The notes under the pieces: model-generated | Told to the model about the DNA's origin: nothing | Databases searched by the model: none | Seen by the model: the letters and a program-made list of their open reading frames with translations, nothing else | Source: Ensifer canadensis | GTDB lineage: Bacteria > Pseudomonadota > Alphaproteobacteria > Rhizobiales > Rhizobiaceae | DNA length: 64,000 bases | Reading direction: 5' to 3' | Assembly (NCBI RefSeq): GCF_017488845.2 | Contig: NZ_CP083370.1 | Coordinates: forward strand, 868,001-932,000 | Shown here: positions 16,839 through 27,060 of the stretch, in pieces | How positions within the stretch are numbered: the stretch's first letter is position 1 | Layout: each line of letters begins with the position of its first letter | Program-made: the position numbers and the translations under genes

Positions 16839-17866
16839 CAGACGATAACTCCTGCGGTATTGTTGGAAAGTTCTGCCGCGAGCTTCAAGGCTGCGAGCAG
16901 GCTGTCGTCCCTGGCAATGCCCTTTCCGGCGAGGCTGAAGGCGGTGCCATGATCGGGCGACGTGCGGATGAAGGGGAGGCCGAGCGTGACATTGACGCTA
17001 TCGTCGAAACCAAGTGCCTTGGCGGGGATGAGCGCCTGGTCGTGATACATGCAGATCGCCACGTCATAGGTCGCACGCGCGCGGTCGTGAAACATCGTAT
17101 CGGCGGGCAGAGGCCCGGTTGCATCGATGCCTTCGGCGCGCAGCCGTTCGACGACCGGACGGATAATGGCATCGTCTTCGGCGCCCAGCGCTCCACCTTC
17201 GCCGGCGTGGGGATTGAGCCCGGCGAGTGCCAGCTTCGGCCTGTCGAGGCCGAAGCGCGTGCGAAGATCCGCCGCGGTAATGGTGCAGGTTCGATAGATC
17301 AGATCTGCCGTGAGCTGGGCGGGCACGTCTTTCAGCGGGATGTGGATGGTCACCGGCACGGCACGAAGCTTGGGGCCGGCCAACATCATCACCGGCAACA
17401 GGGGCTCGCCGGTGGCCTTCTCCGCGAGATCAGCAAGGTATTCGGTATGGCCGGGGAAGCGGAAGCCGGCTTCGTAGAGCACGGCCTTGGCGATCGGGTT
17501 CGTGACGACGGCTGAAGCCTCGCCATCCATGACCAGCTGTACCGCTGTGTCAATCGACCCCGTTACGGCCGGAGCGTTGGCAGAATCGGCCTCGCCAGCA
17601 ATGACGGGAGAAGGGCAGCGCACCGGCAGAACGGGCAAGGCGTCGGCAAAAATGGAGACGGCATCCCGGCAATCGGTCTCGCGGATCGCAACCGTATGCC
17701 CGAGCAATGCTGCCCGCGCCGCGAGAACTGTGGGGTCACCGATGAAAAGGAATGGCGGGGTCGCGCGTTCACGGCGGCCAAGCCAGGTGGTCAGGCTAAG
17801 GTCGAGTCCGATCCCGGCAGGATCGCCCATGGTCAGGGCAAGGGGCCCGCCGGTCGTGTCACGCAT
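16838..17866 (-). CDS. pdxA: 4-hydroxythreonine-4-phosphate dehydrogenase PdxA
   Basis: A 342-residue enzyme starting [20 protein letters not shown], with the [21 protein letters not shown] and [12 protein letters not shown] motifs that contain the metal-binding histidines. It oxidises 4-phosphohydroxy-threonine during pyridoxal phosphate synthesis. It lies 15 bases after surA and shares one base with rsmA, so it is inside the operon. Confidence 0.96.
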   Translation of the reverse strand: MRDTTGGPLALTMGDPAGIGLDLSLTTWLGRRERATPPFLFIGDPTVLAARAALLGHTVAIRETDCRDAVSIFADALPVLPVRCPSPVIAGEADSANAPAVTGSIDTAVQLVMDGEASAVVTNPIAKAVLYEAGFRFPGHTEYLADLAEKATGEPLLPVMMLAGPKLRAVPVTIHIPLKDVPAQLTADLIYRTCTITAADLRTRFGLDRPKLALAGLNPHAGEGGALGAEDDAIIRPVVERLRAEGIDATGPLPADTMFHDRARATYDVAICMYHDQALIPAKALGFDDSVNVTLGLPFIRTSPDHGTAFSLAGKGIARDDSLLAALKLAAELSNNTAGVIV

Positions 17867-17881
17867 TTTTGCCCGCTGATC

Positions 17882-18823
17882 TTACTTGTTGACGATCTGC
17901 GCCTTCTTGCGCAGTTCTTCGAGGTACTTTTCGCTGTTCGGGTCTTCACCGCCGGCCTTCTTCTTGCCGATGTCCTCGGCGCGGAAGACGATTTCGGCTG
18001 CGGTGTCGTCATTGACCTGGCGCTTCTTGCAGATCGCCAGGAATTCGACGCCCTTTTCGGTCACGCGTGTTCCCGTCGTGTTGCCGTCGCCGGCCTTCTC
18101 GACGAGCGGCTTCCACTCGTCCGGCAACTGCTGGACAAGCATGCGGCCGAGATCGCGGATAGAAACGTCACGGTAGTTTGCCGCGAAAACCTTGGCGGTA
18201 TCGCATCCCGGGAACTGACCACGCGCTGCGTTGGCTTCCGCCTGACGCTTGCCGGTGATGGCGCCGCGCTTCTTCTCCGGAATGACGAAGATGACCTGCT
18301 TGAGATAGTATTCCGTTGTGACCGGCTTGGTGCCTCCGCCTTCCATCATGCGCTTGACGAGATCAGCGCCTTGCAGGCGACTTGAGTTGCCGAAACGGAA
18401 GTTGACGGCGCGAGGCCAGCTCATCTGCACCGCGATGAACTGCTTGAAATGGTCGGAACCAACGCCGGCTTGATCGAGAATCTTGCCGAGCTGCTCCGGC
18501 GAGAGCTTGTTGCCGGCTGCAAAGCGCGCATAGGCCGCGTCCACGTCCTGCGTACTGACCGACTGGCCGATCCGCGCGATCTCGCCACGCTTAAGCACCT
18601 CGTCGACGAGCTGCTTCTTGGCTTCTTCTGCGCCACCAGCCTGGCGTTGCAGGCGAAGGAAGGCGACGCGCTTGGCAACGTCGCCGGAGGTGATCACGGT
18701 GTTGTTGACCGTTACCGTCACCTGGCTTGCAGCTTGCGCGCTGGCGCAAACGGCAATGCTCAGGCTGCCGGCCAAAGCCAGTGCCGAAAGCGTCCTCAAG
18801 ATCGACATTTTCCCGCCCATCAT
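17882..18823 (-). CDS. surA: SurA-type periplasmic chaperone/peptidyl-prolyl isomerase
   Basis: About 313 residues from the ATG at 18823: a signal peptide (hydrophobic to about residue 29, ending ASAQA), the SurA N-terminal helical domain (VNNTVITSGDVAKRVAFLRLQ), a parvulin-like region, and a C-terminal coil. It escorts outer-membrane proteins across the periplasm. E. coli SurA has about 428 residues and two parvulin domains; this one is shorter and seems to have at most one degenerate domain. A second ATG at 18808 is possible. Placement after lptD, its best-known client, supports the role. Confidence 0.85.
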   Translation of the reverse strand: MMGGKMSILRTLSALALAGSLSIAVCASAQAASQVTVTVNNTVITSGDVAKRVAFLRLQRQAGGAEEAKKQLVDEVLKRGEIARIGQSVSTQDVDAAYARFAAGNKLSPEQLGKILDQAGVGSDHFKQFIAVQMSWPRAVNFRFGNSSRLQGADLVKRMMEGGGTKPVTTEYYLKQVIFVIPEKKRGAITGKRQAEANAARGQFPGCDTAKVFAANYRDVSIRDLGRMLVQQLPDEWKPLVEKAGDGNTTGTRVTEKGVEFLAICKKRQVNDDTAAEIVFRAEDIGKKKAGGEDPNSEKYLEELRKKAQIVNK

Positions 18824-19007
18824 CTTTTCCTGTCCTTCGCGCGGGCGAAGCCTGGTGCTTCGATCCGCAGCCCGGCTCACGCCGTTGTTCTATCTTGTCG
18901 GAGGGAATGCATAATACATGCGGCCAAACGATGACAAGACCGTTTGGCCGGCCCGACAGCGGGCAGAGGGGCAAACATGTGGCGAATGCCCCTCGGATCG
19001 AAGCGTA

Positions 19008-21356
19008 TCAATAGTAGTCCAGCTCTTCGAACTTCGTGTCGCCGACATTGACGTCGCCAAGCGTACGGAAGCTGATGCGGGCGCCGATCGACCAGTCGTT
19101 CGCAATCGTGTTGTCGGTATCGCGTTCCTGCTTGTAGACGAGCGAGAACAGCGTGTCTTGATCGTCATAGGTGATGCCGAAGCCATTGCGCGAGATGACA
19201 TCGTTGTTGATGTCGTAGGTTATCGCGCCGAAGACGGACCAGTAATCGTGGAACCTGTAGGCCGCCGCGGTCTGGATTTCGTCCTGGTTGTCGAGCGAGC
19301 CGTAAAGCGGCTGCGCCTCGATGCGCGTATAGGTCATTGCCGCCTGCCAGGTAAGGCCAAGATACCCCACGGTGGCATCGGCGCGACGCAGCGCCAGGTC
19401 CTCTTCATCGAGACGGCCGGAAAGGCTGGCCATAAGGCCAGACGGCGCATCGACACCGAACATGGCGACGTAGTCGGACCGTGTGCTCTCGAGGCCCGAA
19501 TTCGCTCCCGCCTGGACCAAGTCTTCCGTTGCGAACGAGTTCAAACCGCCAAGCTGGTAGGATTGGCCGACGATGCCGCGCAAGCCGTAGCCGCTGTCGA
19601 ATGTCCCGGTATAGCGAAGACCGACGTTGGCGCGCGTGCCGCCTTCGATGCGGTCGAAGCCGGAGTACTTGTCGCGATCAAACAGGTTCGTCGCGTCGAA
19701 GACAAAGCTCTGCGCATCTTCGTTTGGCAGGCCACCGGGATGCTGCTCGTCGGGACGGGCATAGATCTGGGCGATCGGCTCGAGTACGTGGCTGCTGTTG
19801 TCGCCGACGAAGAGGATCGGATAGCGCGCTTCGAGGCCCGCCGTCAGCATCCGCCGCGTCGCGGCGTCGCTGTTGTCATAATCCCCGGCATAACCAGGCC
19901 CCGGATCCGTCATGTTCAGGCCGAGCGCATCACCGCGCGCGGCAAGCAACGGCGTCAGCACGAACCCGCCCGGAGCAATGTAGGTACGCTTCCATTCGAG
20001 TTCGGCCGTGAGGCGGTGCGACGTGCCCTCGAGACCTAGGTACCTGTTGACGTCTGGAACGGCGTCAAGGTCAAGCCGGTTTCGCTTGATGTTGGTGAGG
20101 TTCACCGTCGCCGAAAGTTCGCCTCCCAATACCGGCTCTGGCGCCTTGTAGGAATAATCCAGAACCTGCGCGGTAGGCTGCTGGTTTTCAGCGATGCTGT
20201 TCGGATCTGCGTCCTGGATATCGAAATAGAAGGCGCGCAGGTCGAAGAAGTTCCGCTTGCCAAGCCCGGTCAGATACGCCTGGTTGACGTAGGTCGTTCC
20301 GTCGAAAGTCGACAGTTCGTAGGTCTTGGCGAAGTTGTTGTCGGATTGGACGAGGACGTTCCAGCCGAAGCTCCAGCGCGGATTGATCTCGAATACGCCC
20401 CTGGAAGCGACCATGCCGCGGTTCGTTTCAAGCGCGTCGACCGTACCAGGCGTGAAGCGGCTCTTGTCGAGCTGGCTGATGCCGGCGAAGCGCAAGGTGT
20501 GAAGGCCGTTGTGGAAGCTCTGGCGAAACTCGCCTTCGAGCAGGAAGCCTTGGCGGCTCAGGCCCGTCACGGTGGCGGTCGCGTCCATATAGGGCGAGAT
20601 CGCCCAATAGTAGGGGACGCCCACGCCTGCGCCGAGCTTCTGTGTGTACTGAAACTGCGGGAACAGGAAGCCGCTCTTGCGCTTGACCGTATGATCAGGC
20701 AGTTCCATCACCGGAATATAGGCGATGGGCTTGCCAAAAAGCTCGAAACGGGCGTTTTCCAGCCGTATCGTCCGCGTACGTCCATTCTGGACGACGCGCT
20801 GGGCCTTGATGTGCCACAGCGAACGGTGATCGGGCTTCGTCGTGCAGGGCGTGCACGCGGTGTAAACGGCCTCGTTGAGGATGAATTCTTCGCCGTTCCG
20901 CCGTTCGCCGCTGGTCGCAGCAAGCCGTGTCAGATCGGTCGTCTCTATCCGCAAGGCATCAATGAAGCCGTTGCCGAAGTCATCGGTGACGTCCATCTTT
21001 TCGGCATAGACGACATTGCCGCCCGGCTCGATCAACTGGATTTCACCGGTGGCATGAATGCGGCCCGATTTCTGGTCGTATTCGACCTGTCGGGCCACCA
21101 TCTTGTAGCCGCCGTAATCGATCTGCACGTTGCCGCGCAAGATGACCTTTTCGGCGTCCTTGTTATAGACAAGCTCATTGGCGGACAGAAGCAGCTTGGC
21201 ATCTTCCGGCATGTTCGGGCGCAGCGAATCAAGGCGCTCCGACGTCTGCTGCGCGAGCGCGGGTGCACTCATTCCCATGGCAAGTGTCTGCAGCGCCACT
21301 CCTGCGAGCAGGGCAGCGTTGATCAGCTTTGTACGTTTGCGGTTGCCTACCGCCAC
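19008..21356 (-). CDS. lptD: LPS-assembly outer membrane protein LptD
   Basis: A 782-residue precursor with a signal peptide ending PALAQQ (about residue 36), an OstA/LptA-like periplasmic domain (LLLSANELVYNKDAEKVILRG), then the LptD barrel with many alternating aromatic strands to a C-terminal Tyr-Tyr. It inserts lipopolysaccharide into the outer leaflet with LptE. The GTG start shares a base with the lptG stop (TAGTG). Cysteines are seen in the CTPCTTKPDH segment; LptD maturation depends on disulfides. Confidence 0.95.
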   Translation of the reverse strand: MAVGNRKRTKLINAALLAGVALQTLAMGMSAPALAQQTSERLDSLRPNMPEDAKLLLSANELVYNKDAEKVILRGNVQIDYGGYKMVARQVEYDQKSGRIHATGEIQLIEPGGNVVYAEKMDVTDDFGNGFIDALRIETTDLTRLAATSGERRNGEEFILNEAVYTACTPCTTKPDHRSLWHIKAQRVVQNGRTRTIRLENARFELFGKPIAYIPVMELPDHTVKRKSGFLFPQFQYTQKLGAGVGVPYYWAISPYMDATATVTGLSRQGFLLEGEFRQSFHNGLHTLRFAGISQLDKSRFTPGTVDALETNRGMVASRGVFEINPRWSFGWNVLVQSDNNFAKTYELSTFDGTTYVNQAYLTGLGKRNFFDLRAFYFDIQDADPNSIAENQQPTAQVLDYSYKAPEPVLGGELSATVNLTNIKRNRLDLDAVPDVNRYLGLEGTSHRLTAELEWKRTYIAPGGFVLTPLLAARGDALGLNMTDPGPGYAGDYDNSDAATRRMLTAGLEARYPILFVGDNSSHVLEPIAQIYARPDEQHPGGLPNEDAQSFVFDATNLFDRDKYSGFDRIEGGTRANVGLRYTGTFDSGYGLRGIVGQSYQLGGLNSFATEDLVQAGANSGLESTRSDYVAMFGVDAPSGLMASLSGRLDEEDLALRRADATVGYLGLTWQAAMTYTRIEAQPLYGSLDNQDEIQTAAAYRFHDYWSVFGAITYDINNDVISRNGFGITYDDQDTLFSLVYKQERDTDNTIANDWSIGARISFRTLGDVNVGDTKFEELDYY

Positions 21357-22438
21357 TAGCCATCCTCCTGATTTAAAAGAATCGTCGAGCCCAGCGCCAT
21401 CGCTACAACAACTGGCAACCAGGCTGCAACGAAGGGAGGTACAATACCGCTGCTCCCGAATGCTTTGACAAGCACGGTGACGACATAAAGCACGAAGCCC
21501 GACAGGATTCCACCGAGAATCACCGAGCGCGATTGGTTGAACCGGCTAAATTTCAGCGACACGCACGCAGCGATCAGCGTCATGGCGACAAGCAGCAGCG
21601 GCAGTGACAACAGGGAGTGGAATTGGGTTTCCATGCCGTTTGTGGAAAAGCCGAAGGAGCGCGCCACCTCGATCTTCCGCGGAAGGTCGAAAAACTGAAT
21701 GGAATCAGCCTTTGCAAGCCTTTCCTGAACAAACTCTGGCTTCAGATTCGTGCGGAGTTGTGCCGTTTGCAGACGGCGAGGCAGCTGTCCGCTGCTTGTT
21801 TCCGTTACGCCATTAAGAAGCCAGTAACCATCTTCGAGTTTAGCGGAGGCGGCATCCTGTCTCAGAATGATCGAACCCTGTGGATCAAAGTGGATGACGG
21901 TGACGTTCAGAAGTGTGGTGCCGCCATCCTGAACCGAGCGTGCGCCGATGATCGTATCGGTGCCTTCATAGATCTGTCGCAGCCAGGGAATCGAGCCGGC
22001 ATCCGAGGTGCGCGATGACCCGAGGGCAGCAAGCAGGGTCTCTTCCTTCTTCGTGCCCCAGGCTGCGAGCGGGTTTAGCGCAAGCACGGCGAGTACGCCG
22101 AACAGGAAGGCGCCAAGCACGAACGGGCGCAGGAACTGCCACACCGAAATGCCCGCGGCGCGGGTAACCACGAGCTCGTAGCGGCGGTTGAGCGAGATCA
22201 GAGCCGCCATCGCCGAGAAGAGTGCCACGAAGGGCACGGTTTGTTGCAGGATGGTCGGGATCCGGAACGCGCTGATCAGCAACGCGCCGGTGACCGAATA
22301 ATGCGGAAGGTTGGACAGGCGGCTCGCCTGTTCGCTGAAGTCGATGATGAAGACCAGCGAAAAAATGCCGACCAGAAACCAGAAGGTCGTGACAGCATAA
22401 CGGGTCAGAAAGTAGCGGCCGAGTGTGGTGAAAATCAT
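21356..22438 (-). CDS. lptG: LPS export ABC transporter permease LptG
   Basis: A 360-residue YjgP/YjgQ-family permease with six expected membrane segments split three and three around a periplasmic beta-jellyroll domain. It starts MIFTTLGRYFLTRYAV, with the typical LNRRYELVVTRAAGIS coupling helix. With LptF and the ATPase LptB (not in this window) it extracts LPS from the inner membrane and passes it to the Lpt bridge. The start overlaps the lptF stop by four bases (ATGA). Confidence 0.95.
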   Translation of the reverse strand: MIFTTLGRYFLTRYAVTTFWFLVGIFSLVFIIDFSEQASRLSNLPHYSVTGALLISAFRIPTILQQTVPFVALFSAMAALISLNRRYELVVTRAAGISVWQFLRPFVLGAFLFGVLAVLALNPLAAWGTKKEETLLAALGSSRTSDAGSIPWLRQIYEGTDTIIGARSVQDGGTTLLNVTVIHFDPQGSIILRQDAASAKLEDGYWLLNGVTETSSGQLPRRLQTAQLRTNLKPEFVQERLAKADSIQFFDLPRKIEVARSFGFSTNGMETQFHSLLSLPLLLVAMTLIAACVSLKFSRFNQSRSVILGGILSGFVLYVVTVLVKAFGSSGIVPPFVAAWLPVVVAMALGSTILLNQEDG

Positions 22439-23604
22439 GATGCGTTGCTCCCGTCAGATGAGGGGCGCACGAGGCGAAGGCGAACCATCAGCTCGGACAG
22501 CTTTTCCTGCCAGGTCATCGGAATGTCGAGACGCCGGTTGCTGGCGAGTTGGTGAATGGCGAGCGCTCCGGTCGCAAGGGGCACGATATACATCAACGGA
22601 ACGAACCAGACGGAATCCTCGGCGCTGTTGCCCGCATAGAACGTCATCCATCGGATGACGAGGGCAGAGCCGAGTGCGCTGACCATCGGATGGACGCGCG
22701 CCTCGCGGTGCGAGCGTGCATCACTGCAGAAGACAAGCGCGATCAGGCCGAACACCAGCGGGAACGTCCATTCCGTCAGGCGGCGGTGCAGTTCGGCGGT
22801 GAAGGCAAGCGGGTTGCCCTGGTAGACAGAATCATTGGGATCCGGATTGAAAAGATTGGGAAGGTCGCGATCCTTGGCGCGTATCGTCGCTTCGCGGGTC
22901 GCCTTCGTCATGTCGGCCAGATCGAAGGCGTAGGAATCGAATTTGATGATCGACACGCCGCCGTCCGGCAGTTTGCGTTGGACTTCGCCGTCCTTCATGA
23001 CCAGCGCCGAGCTTTTCTCGTCCACGGCACCTTCGCGCGCATAATAGACGAGCTCGAAAGCCGGGTTGCGCGAATCGGCAACGAAAATCCCCTCAAGCAC
23101 ACCACCGCCGCGCCGGCCGCCAACCTGGACATAGAGGCCGTCAGTAATCTTGCGGAAGGCGTTCTCCTGGACGACCGAGGAAAGCAGGTCGGCGTTGGCC
23201 GTTGCTAGCATCTTGCGCACAGCGACGCGCGAATAGGGCTCGACAAAATTGTCGACCACGAACGACAGGACGCTAAGGCCAGCGGCGAGATAGATGATCG
23301 GCCGGATGATGGTCATGCGCGAGCTTCCGGCCGCGTTCAGCACCGTCAGCTCCGAATCGGTATTCATCGTCGTGAGCGTCTGGGTTACGCCGATCACCAG
23401 GGCGAAAGGCAGAATGATCGGCACGACCGACGGCAGAATGAGCGTTGCCAGCTTCAGGAAGGCGAAGACGGACTGCCCGCTATCGGTAACCAGGTTGACG
23501 TTGGTCAGGGCCTGCGTCGTCCACACGATGCCGAGCAACGGCAAAAGCGTAGCGAGGAACATGGTCAGGGCACGCCGGAAAATGTAGCGTTCGATCAGCT
23601 TCAT
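22435..23604 (-). CDS. lptF: LPS export ABC transporter permease LptF
   Basis: A 389-residue YjgP/YjgQ-family permease starting MKLIERYIFRRALTMFLAT, with the TMNTDSELTVLNAAGSSRM coupling helix and a periplasmic domain between membrane halves. Heterodimer partner of LptG. First gene of the six-gene operon; its promoter should lie in the 325-base region shared with divergent pepA. Confidence 0.95.
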   Translation of the reverse strand: MKLIERYIFRRALTMFLATLLPLLGIVWTTQALTNVNLVTDSGQSVFAFLKLATLILPSVVPIILPFALVIGVTQTLTTMNTDSELTVLNAAGSSRMTIIRPIIYLAAGLSVLSFVVDNFVEPYSRVAVRKMLATANADLLSSVVQENAFRKITDGLYVQVGGRRGGGVLEGIFVADSRNPAFELVYYAREGAVDEKSSALVMKDGEVQRKLPDGGVSIIKFDSYAFDLADMTKATREATIRAKDRDLPNLFNPDPNDSVYQGNPLAFTAELHRRLTEWTFPLVFGLIALVFCSDARSHREARVHPMVSALGSALVIRWMTFYAGNSAEDSVWFVPLMYIVPLATGALAIHQLASNRRLDIPMTWQEKLSELMVRLRLVRPSSDGSNAS

Positions 23605-23929
23605 GTCCGTTTCCGGTCCAAATCCATGCTCATGTTTCTGTGCCGCACCGCCGCATCGAAACGCCTGTTGCTGCCGCCGCCATCAGCGGGAACCGAGCTT
23701 CCGTCTCACGTCCGGCGCTGCTCAAATCGTAAAGCAACTGGGATAATTTAAGACGAAGAACCTCGGTTAACCGCATGTAAACATCTGCGGGCATCTTGCC
23801 AAGCCGTTGAAAAGCGAGAAGGGTGCCGACCACAGCTTTGACGGTGGTAGACGCAGCGAATGTTTGTCACTGTCACCCCCCGGTAACAGGGCGGGTCGTG
23901 TAAGACCGAAAAATGCCCGGAGTTTTGTA
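23605..23929. other. Divergent intergenic region between lptF and pepA
   Basis: This 325-base stretch should contain the promoters of the LPS operon (minus) and pepA (plus). I found only weak candidates, for example TTTGAC followed after 17 bases by ATGTTT on the plus strand near 23840-23870. No RNA gene or small protein gene is evident. Confidence 0.45.
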
Positions 23930-25420
23930 ATGTCTATGAAATTTGAGTTCACCTTCGCCAAGTCCCATCGCCCGGCGGGTGGTGTTGCGGTCCTCCTGAA
24001 AGCCGCCGCAGGACAGGCGGCGGGCGCCGATGTCGCCGATCCGGAAGGCGTGCTGGCCAAGGCGGCGAAGGTCAAGAAGTTCAGCGGCAAGGCATTCTCC
24101 ACCCTCGATATCATTGCCCCGCATGGCTCGCCCGCGGACCGGATCGTGGTTCTTGGTCTTGGTGACACCGATGCATTGACCGATCACGATTGGCTGAAGG
24201 CAGGCGGCGCGGCAGCCGCAAAATTGCGTGGAGCCGACAAGGCCACGATCTTCATCGACGTCCCCGACCTCGATGTCACCGGCAAGGCGGCGGCCGACTT
24301 TGCGCTCGGCATGGAAATGAACGCCTACAGCTTCGACGGTTACAAGACGAAGAAAGCGGACGACGATGCCAAGCCGGCAGGCAAGCCGGTCAAGGTGACG
24401 ATCGTTACCGGCGCGGTGATTGCAGCGAAGAAGGCTTTTGCGACGGCGCAGGCGGTCGGCGAGGGCGTATTTCTCGCCCGCGACCTGGTCAACGAGCCGG
24501 CAAACGTCCTCGGTCCGCTGGAGTTCGCCGCCAAGGCGAAGGAGCTGGAAAAGCTCGGCGTCGAGGTGGAAATCCTCACCGAAAAGGAAATGAAGAAGCT
24601 TGGAATGGGTGCGTTGCTCGGCGTTGCCCAGGGCTCGACGCGTCCGCCGCGGCTGGTCGTGATGCAGTGGAAGGGCGGCAAGTCCAAGGATCGCCCGGTC
24701 GCCTTCGTCGGCAAGGGCGTCGTGTTCGACAGCGGCGGCATTTCGATCAAGCCCGCGGCCGGCATGGAAGAGATGAAGGGCGACATGGGTGGTGCTGCCG
24801 CCGTCACCGGCTTGATGCACGTGCTCGCTGCCCGTCACGCCAAGGTCAACGTCGTCGGCATCATCGGGCTTGTGGAAAACATGCCGGATGGCAGCGCACA
24901 ACGCCCAGGCGACATCGTCACCTCGATGTCAGGGCAGACGATCGAGGTCATCAACACCGATGCCGAGGGACGTCTCGTTCTGTGCGATGCACTTTGGTAT
25001 TGCAACGACCGCTTCAAGCCGCAGGCCATGATCGACCTTGCGACGCTGACAGGCGCCATCATGGTTGCGCTCGCGACCCATCACGCCGGCCTGTTTTCGA
25101 ATGATGACCGCCTGGCCGGCCAGCTGTTGGCCGCCGGCATTGCCACGCAGGAGCGCCTCTGGCGCATGCCGCTCGGCAAGGAATACGACAAGATGATCGA
25201 CAGCAAGTTTGCCGACATGAAAAACACCGGCGGACGTCATGGCGGCGCGATTACGGCGGCGCAGTTTCTGCAGCGTTTCGTCAAGGATACGCCCTGGGCG
25301 CATCTCGATGTCGCCGGAACCGCCATGGGCTCGCCGACCGACGAAGTCAATCAATCCTGGGGCTCCGGCTTCGGCGTTCGCCTGCTCGATGAGCTGGTCC
25401 GCGCGAGCTATGAGTCCTGA
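23930..25420 (+). CDS. pepA: Leucyl aminopeptidase PepA
   Basis: A 496-residue M17-family zinc aminopeptidase. The C-terminal catalytic domain shows [23 protein letters not shown] metal ligands (first part), [10 protein letters not shown] and [13 protein letters not shown]. It trims N-terminal residues of peptides in the cytoplasm; E. coli PepA also binds DNA. The ATG at 23930 gives MSMKFEFTF; farther upstream codons lack a ribosome site. The stop is 41 bases before holC, an association also seen in E. coli (pepA-holC). Confidence 0.95.
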   Translation: MSMKFEFTFAKSHRPAGGVAVLLKAAAGQAAGADVADPEGVLAKAAKVKKFSGKAFSTLDIIAPHGSPADRIVVLGLGDTDALTDHDWLKAGGAAAAKLRGADKATIFIDVPDLDVTGKAAADFALGMEMNAYSFDGYKTKKADDDAKPAGKPVKVTIVTGAVIAAKKAFATAQAVGEGVFLARDLVNEPANVLGPLEFAAKAKELEKLGVEVEILTEKEMKKLGMGALLGVAQGSTRPPRLVVMQWKGGKSKDRPVAFVGKGVVFDSGGISIKPAAGMEEMKGDMGGAAAVTGLMHVLAARHAKVNVVGIIGLVENMPDGSAQRPGDIVTSMSGQTIEVINTDAEGRLVLCDALWYCNDRFKPQAMIDLATLTGAIMVALATHHAGLFSNDDRLAGQLLAAGIATQERLWRMPLGKEYDKMIDSKFADMKNTGGRHGGAITAAQFLQRFVKDTPWAHLDVAGTAMGSPTDEVNQSWGSGFGVRLLDELVRASYES

Positions 25421-25461
25421 GCGGCATCGTGAGCCGCGGTGAAGGTCGTGGAGAGATCGGT

Positions 25462-25911
25462 GTGATCGAGGTCCTTTTCTATCACCTGACGGAATCGAAG
25501 CTCGAGGACGCACTTCCACCGCTGCTCGATAAAAGCGTCGAGCGCGGCTGGAGGGTGGTGGTGCAGACGGTCGATGCCGAGAGGCGCGATGCGCTCGATA
25601 CGCATCTCTGGGTTTACAGGGACGAAAGTTTCCTGCCGCACGGGACAGATGCCGGGGAACTCGCTGCCGAGCAGCCGGTTCTCCTGGTGGCGGACGAGGG
25701 CAATCACAATGCCGCAACCGTTCGCTTCGTCGTCGACGGTGCCAACCCGCCACCGGTCGATACTTACGAGCGGATCGTCTTCATGTTCGACGGCTACGAC
25801 CAGGAACAGCTCGAAGCCGCTCGCGGTCACTGGAAGCGGCTGAAGGGTGAGGGCCACAACCTCACCTATTGGCAACAGAACCGTGACGGACGCTGGGAAA
25901 AGAAGGCCTGA
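25462..25911 (+). CDS. holC: DNA polymerase III chi subunit HolC
   Basis: A 149-residue protein read MIEVLFYHLTESKLEDALPP from a GTG at 25462, chosen because GGAGAG lies five bases upstream; an earlier in-frame GTG (25429) lacks one. The family motifs LLDKSVERGWRVVVQ and LWVYRDESFLPHG are clear. Chi, with psi in E. coli, links the clamp loader to SSB at the fork. Placed directly after pepA as in many proteobacteria and followed by a strong terminator. Confidence 0.93.
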   Translation: MIEVLFYHLTESKLEDALPPLLDKSVERGWRVVVQTVDAERRDALDTHLWVYRDESFLPHGTDAGELAAEQPVLLVADEGNHNAATVRFVVDGANPPPVDTYERIVFMFDGYDQEQLEAARGHWKRLKGEGHNLTYWQQNRDGRWEKKA

Positions 25912-25937
25912 GCGACGCAAGAACGGCTTCAAGAAGA

Positions 25938-25970
25938 CAAAGCCCGCGGCAAACCGCGGGTTTTGTTTTT
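25938..25970 (+). terminator. Rho-independent terminator after holC
   Basis: CCCGCGG and CCGCGGG arms, extended by ACAAA/TTTTGT, end in TTTTGTTTTT. It closes the pepA-holC transcript and lies just before the convergent galactose dehydrogenase stop at 25988. Confidence 0.85.
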
Positions 25971-25987
25971 CGATCCTGTCCGGACGC

Positions 25988-26914
25988 CTAGTCGTGGAAG
26001 GCTTCGACGAATTTGCGTCGGCCGAGCATGAAGGCATCGGCGACATGGCGCAGCGGCGCCAGATCGACGTCCGACGTCTTGGCCCTGATGATTTCGGCGA
26101 AGCGCTTGTAGAGCATCGGATATTCCTGCTCCGGCTCCTCATGCACAATCTTGCCGTCGACCGAGAGCTTTGCGCCACCTTCCGAAAGCACCATTTCGCC
26201 TGATGCGGTCTGCGCGACGATGTCCCAACTCTGTTTACCGGTCTGGCGCCAGTCGAACTCTGCCGAAACCGCCAGCTTGTTCGCGTCGGTGAAGGCGATC
26301 GTGGCGGCGATCGGGGCGTCGCGGTTCTCCGGGAATTCCAGCGTGGCTGCGGTTATGAACAGCGGCCGTGGCAGGATATGCGTTACGATCGACAGCGCAT
26401 TGATACCCGGATCGAAGATACCGAGGCCACCGGCCGCCCAGATCCATTCCTGATTCGGATGCCAGTGCCGCACGTCCTCCTTCCAGATGATCTTCACATC
26501 GTGGATTGCGGTCGCGGTGAGAAACGACTTCGCTGCCTCTACTGCCGGTGCATAGCGCGAATGCCAGCTTGCAAACAGTGACAGCCCTTTAGATGCAGCC
26601 AGAGCCTCCAGATCCGCGACTTCGCTCAATGTGGCGCCTGGCGGTTTTTCGAGGAAGACATGTTTGCCGGCCTCAAGGGCCGTGCGCGCGGCCTCATACC
26701 GGTATTGCGGTGGCATGCAGAGCGATACCGCGTCGATTGCGGGAACGGCCTCCAGCATCGCTTCGATCGACTTGAAATTATCGATGCCATCGACCGTGCC
26801 GTGGCGGCTCGCCGCAGCAATCAGGTGGTAGTCGTCGTTCTTGGCAATGGCCGGCAGGTGCTGGTCACGAACGATCTTGCCGACGCCGACAAGCGCGATT
26901 TGAATTGGAGGCAT
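25988..26914 (-). CDS. D-galactose 1-dehydrogenase (Gfo/Idh/MocA family)
   Basis: A 308-residue oxidoreductase. The N-terminal Rossmann motif is IALVGVGKIVRDQHLP, followed by the catalytic EKPP motif and the substrate segment WKEDVRHWHPNQEWIW...GIFDPGINALSIVTHILP. This matches my recollection of the Pseudomonas galactose dehydrogenase over most of its length, better than other family members. It would oxidise D-galactose (and L-arabinose) to the lactone, the first step of the De Ley-Doudoroff pathway known in rhizobia. The other pathway genes are not adjacent. A candidate promoter and a small palindrome lie upstream. Confidence 0.82.
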   Translation of the reverse strand: MPPIQIALVGVGKIVRDQHLPAIAKNDDYHLIAAASRHGTVDGIDNFKSIEAMLEAVPAIDAVSLCMPPQYRYEAARTALEAGKHVFLEKPPGATLSEVADLEALAASKGLSLFASWHSRYAPAVEAAKSFLTATAIHDVKIIWKEDVRHWHPNQEWIWAAGGLGIFDPGINALSIVTHILPRPLFITAATLEFPENRDAPIAATIAFTDANKLAVSAEFDWRQTGKQSWDIVAQTASGEMVLSEGGAKLSVDGKIVHEEPEQEYPMLYKRFAEIIRAKTSDVDLAPLRHVADAFMLGRRKFVEAFHD

Positions 26915-26924
26915 GGTGTTTCGC

Positions 26925-26938
26925 TCATATTAGTATGA
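26925..26938. promoter_or_regulatory. Small palindrome before the galactose dehydrogenase start
   Basis: TCATA-TTAG-TATGA is a perfect inverted repeat with five-base arms, 11 bases upstream of the minus-strand ATG at 26914 and downstream of the predicted promoter. It could be a repressor site controlled by sugar. Confidence 0.3.
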
Positions 26939-26951
26939 TTTATTGTCGGTT

Positions 26952-26980
26952 CTTGTAGCAGATTGCGCGGCGCGGGCAAG
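26952..26980 (-). promoter_or_regulatory. Candidate promoter of the galactose dehydrogenase gene
   Basis: Read on the minus strand: CTTGCC (26980-26975), 17 bases, TACAAG (26957-26952). Match to the housekeeping consensus is good at -35 and moderate at -10. Confidence 0.4.
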
Positions 26981-27060
26981 CACTGCCGAAGAGACGCGAG
27001 CCCGGTTTGCTGAACGCCAAACAAACGGCAACGGACGCATTCTTTCTGGCCTCCTGTGCC

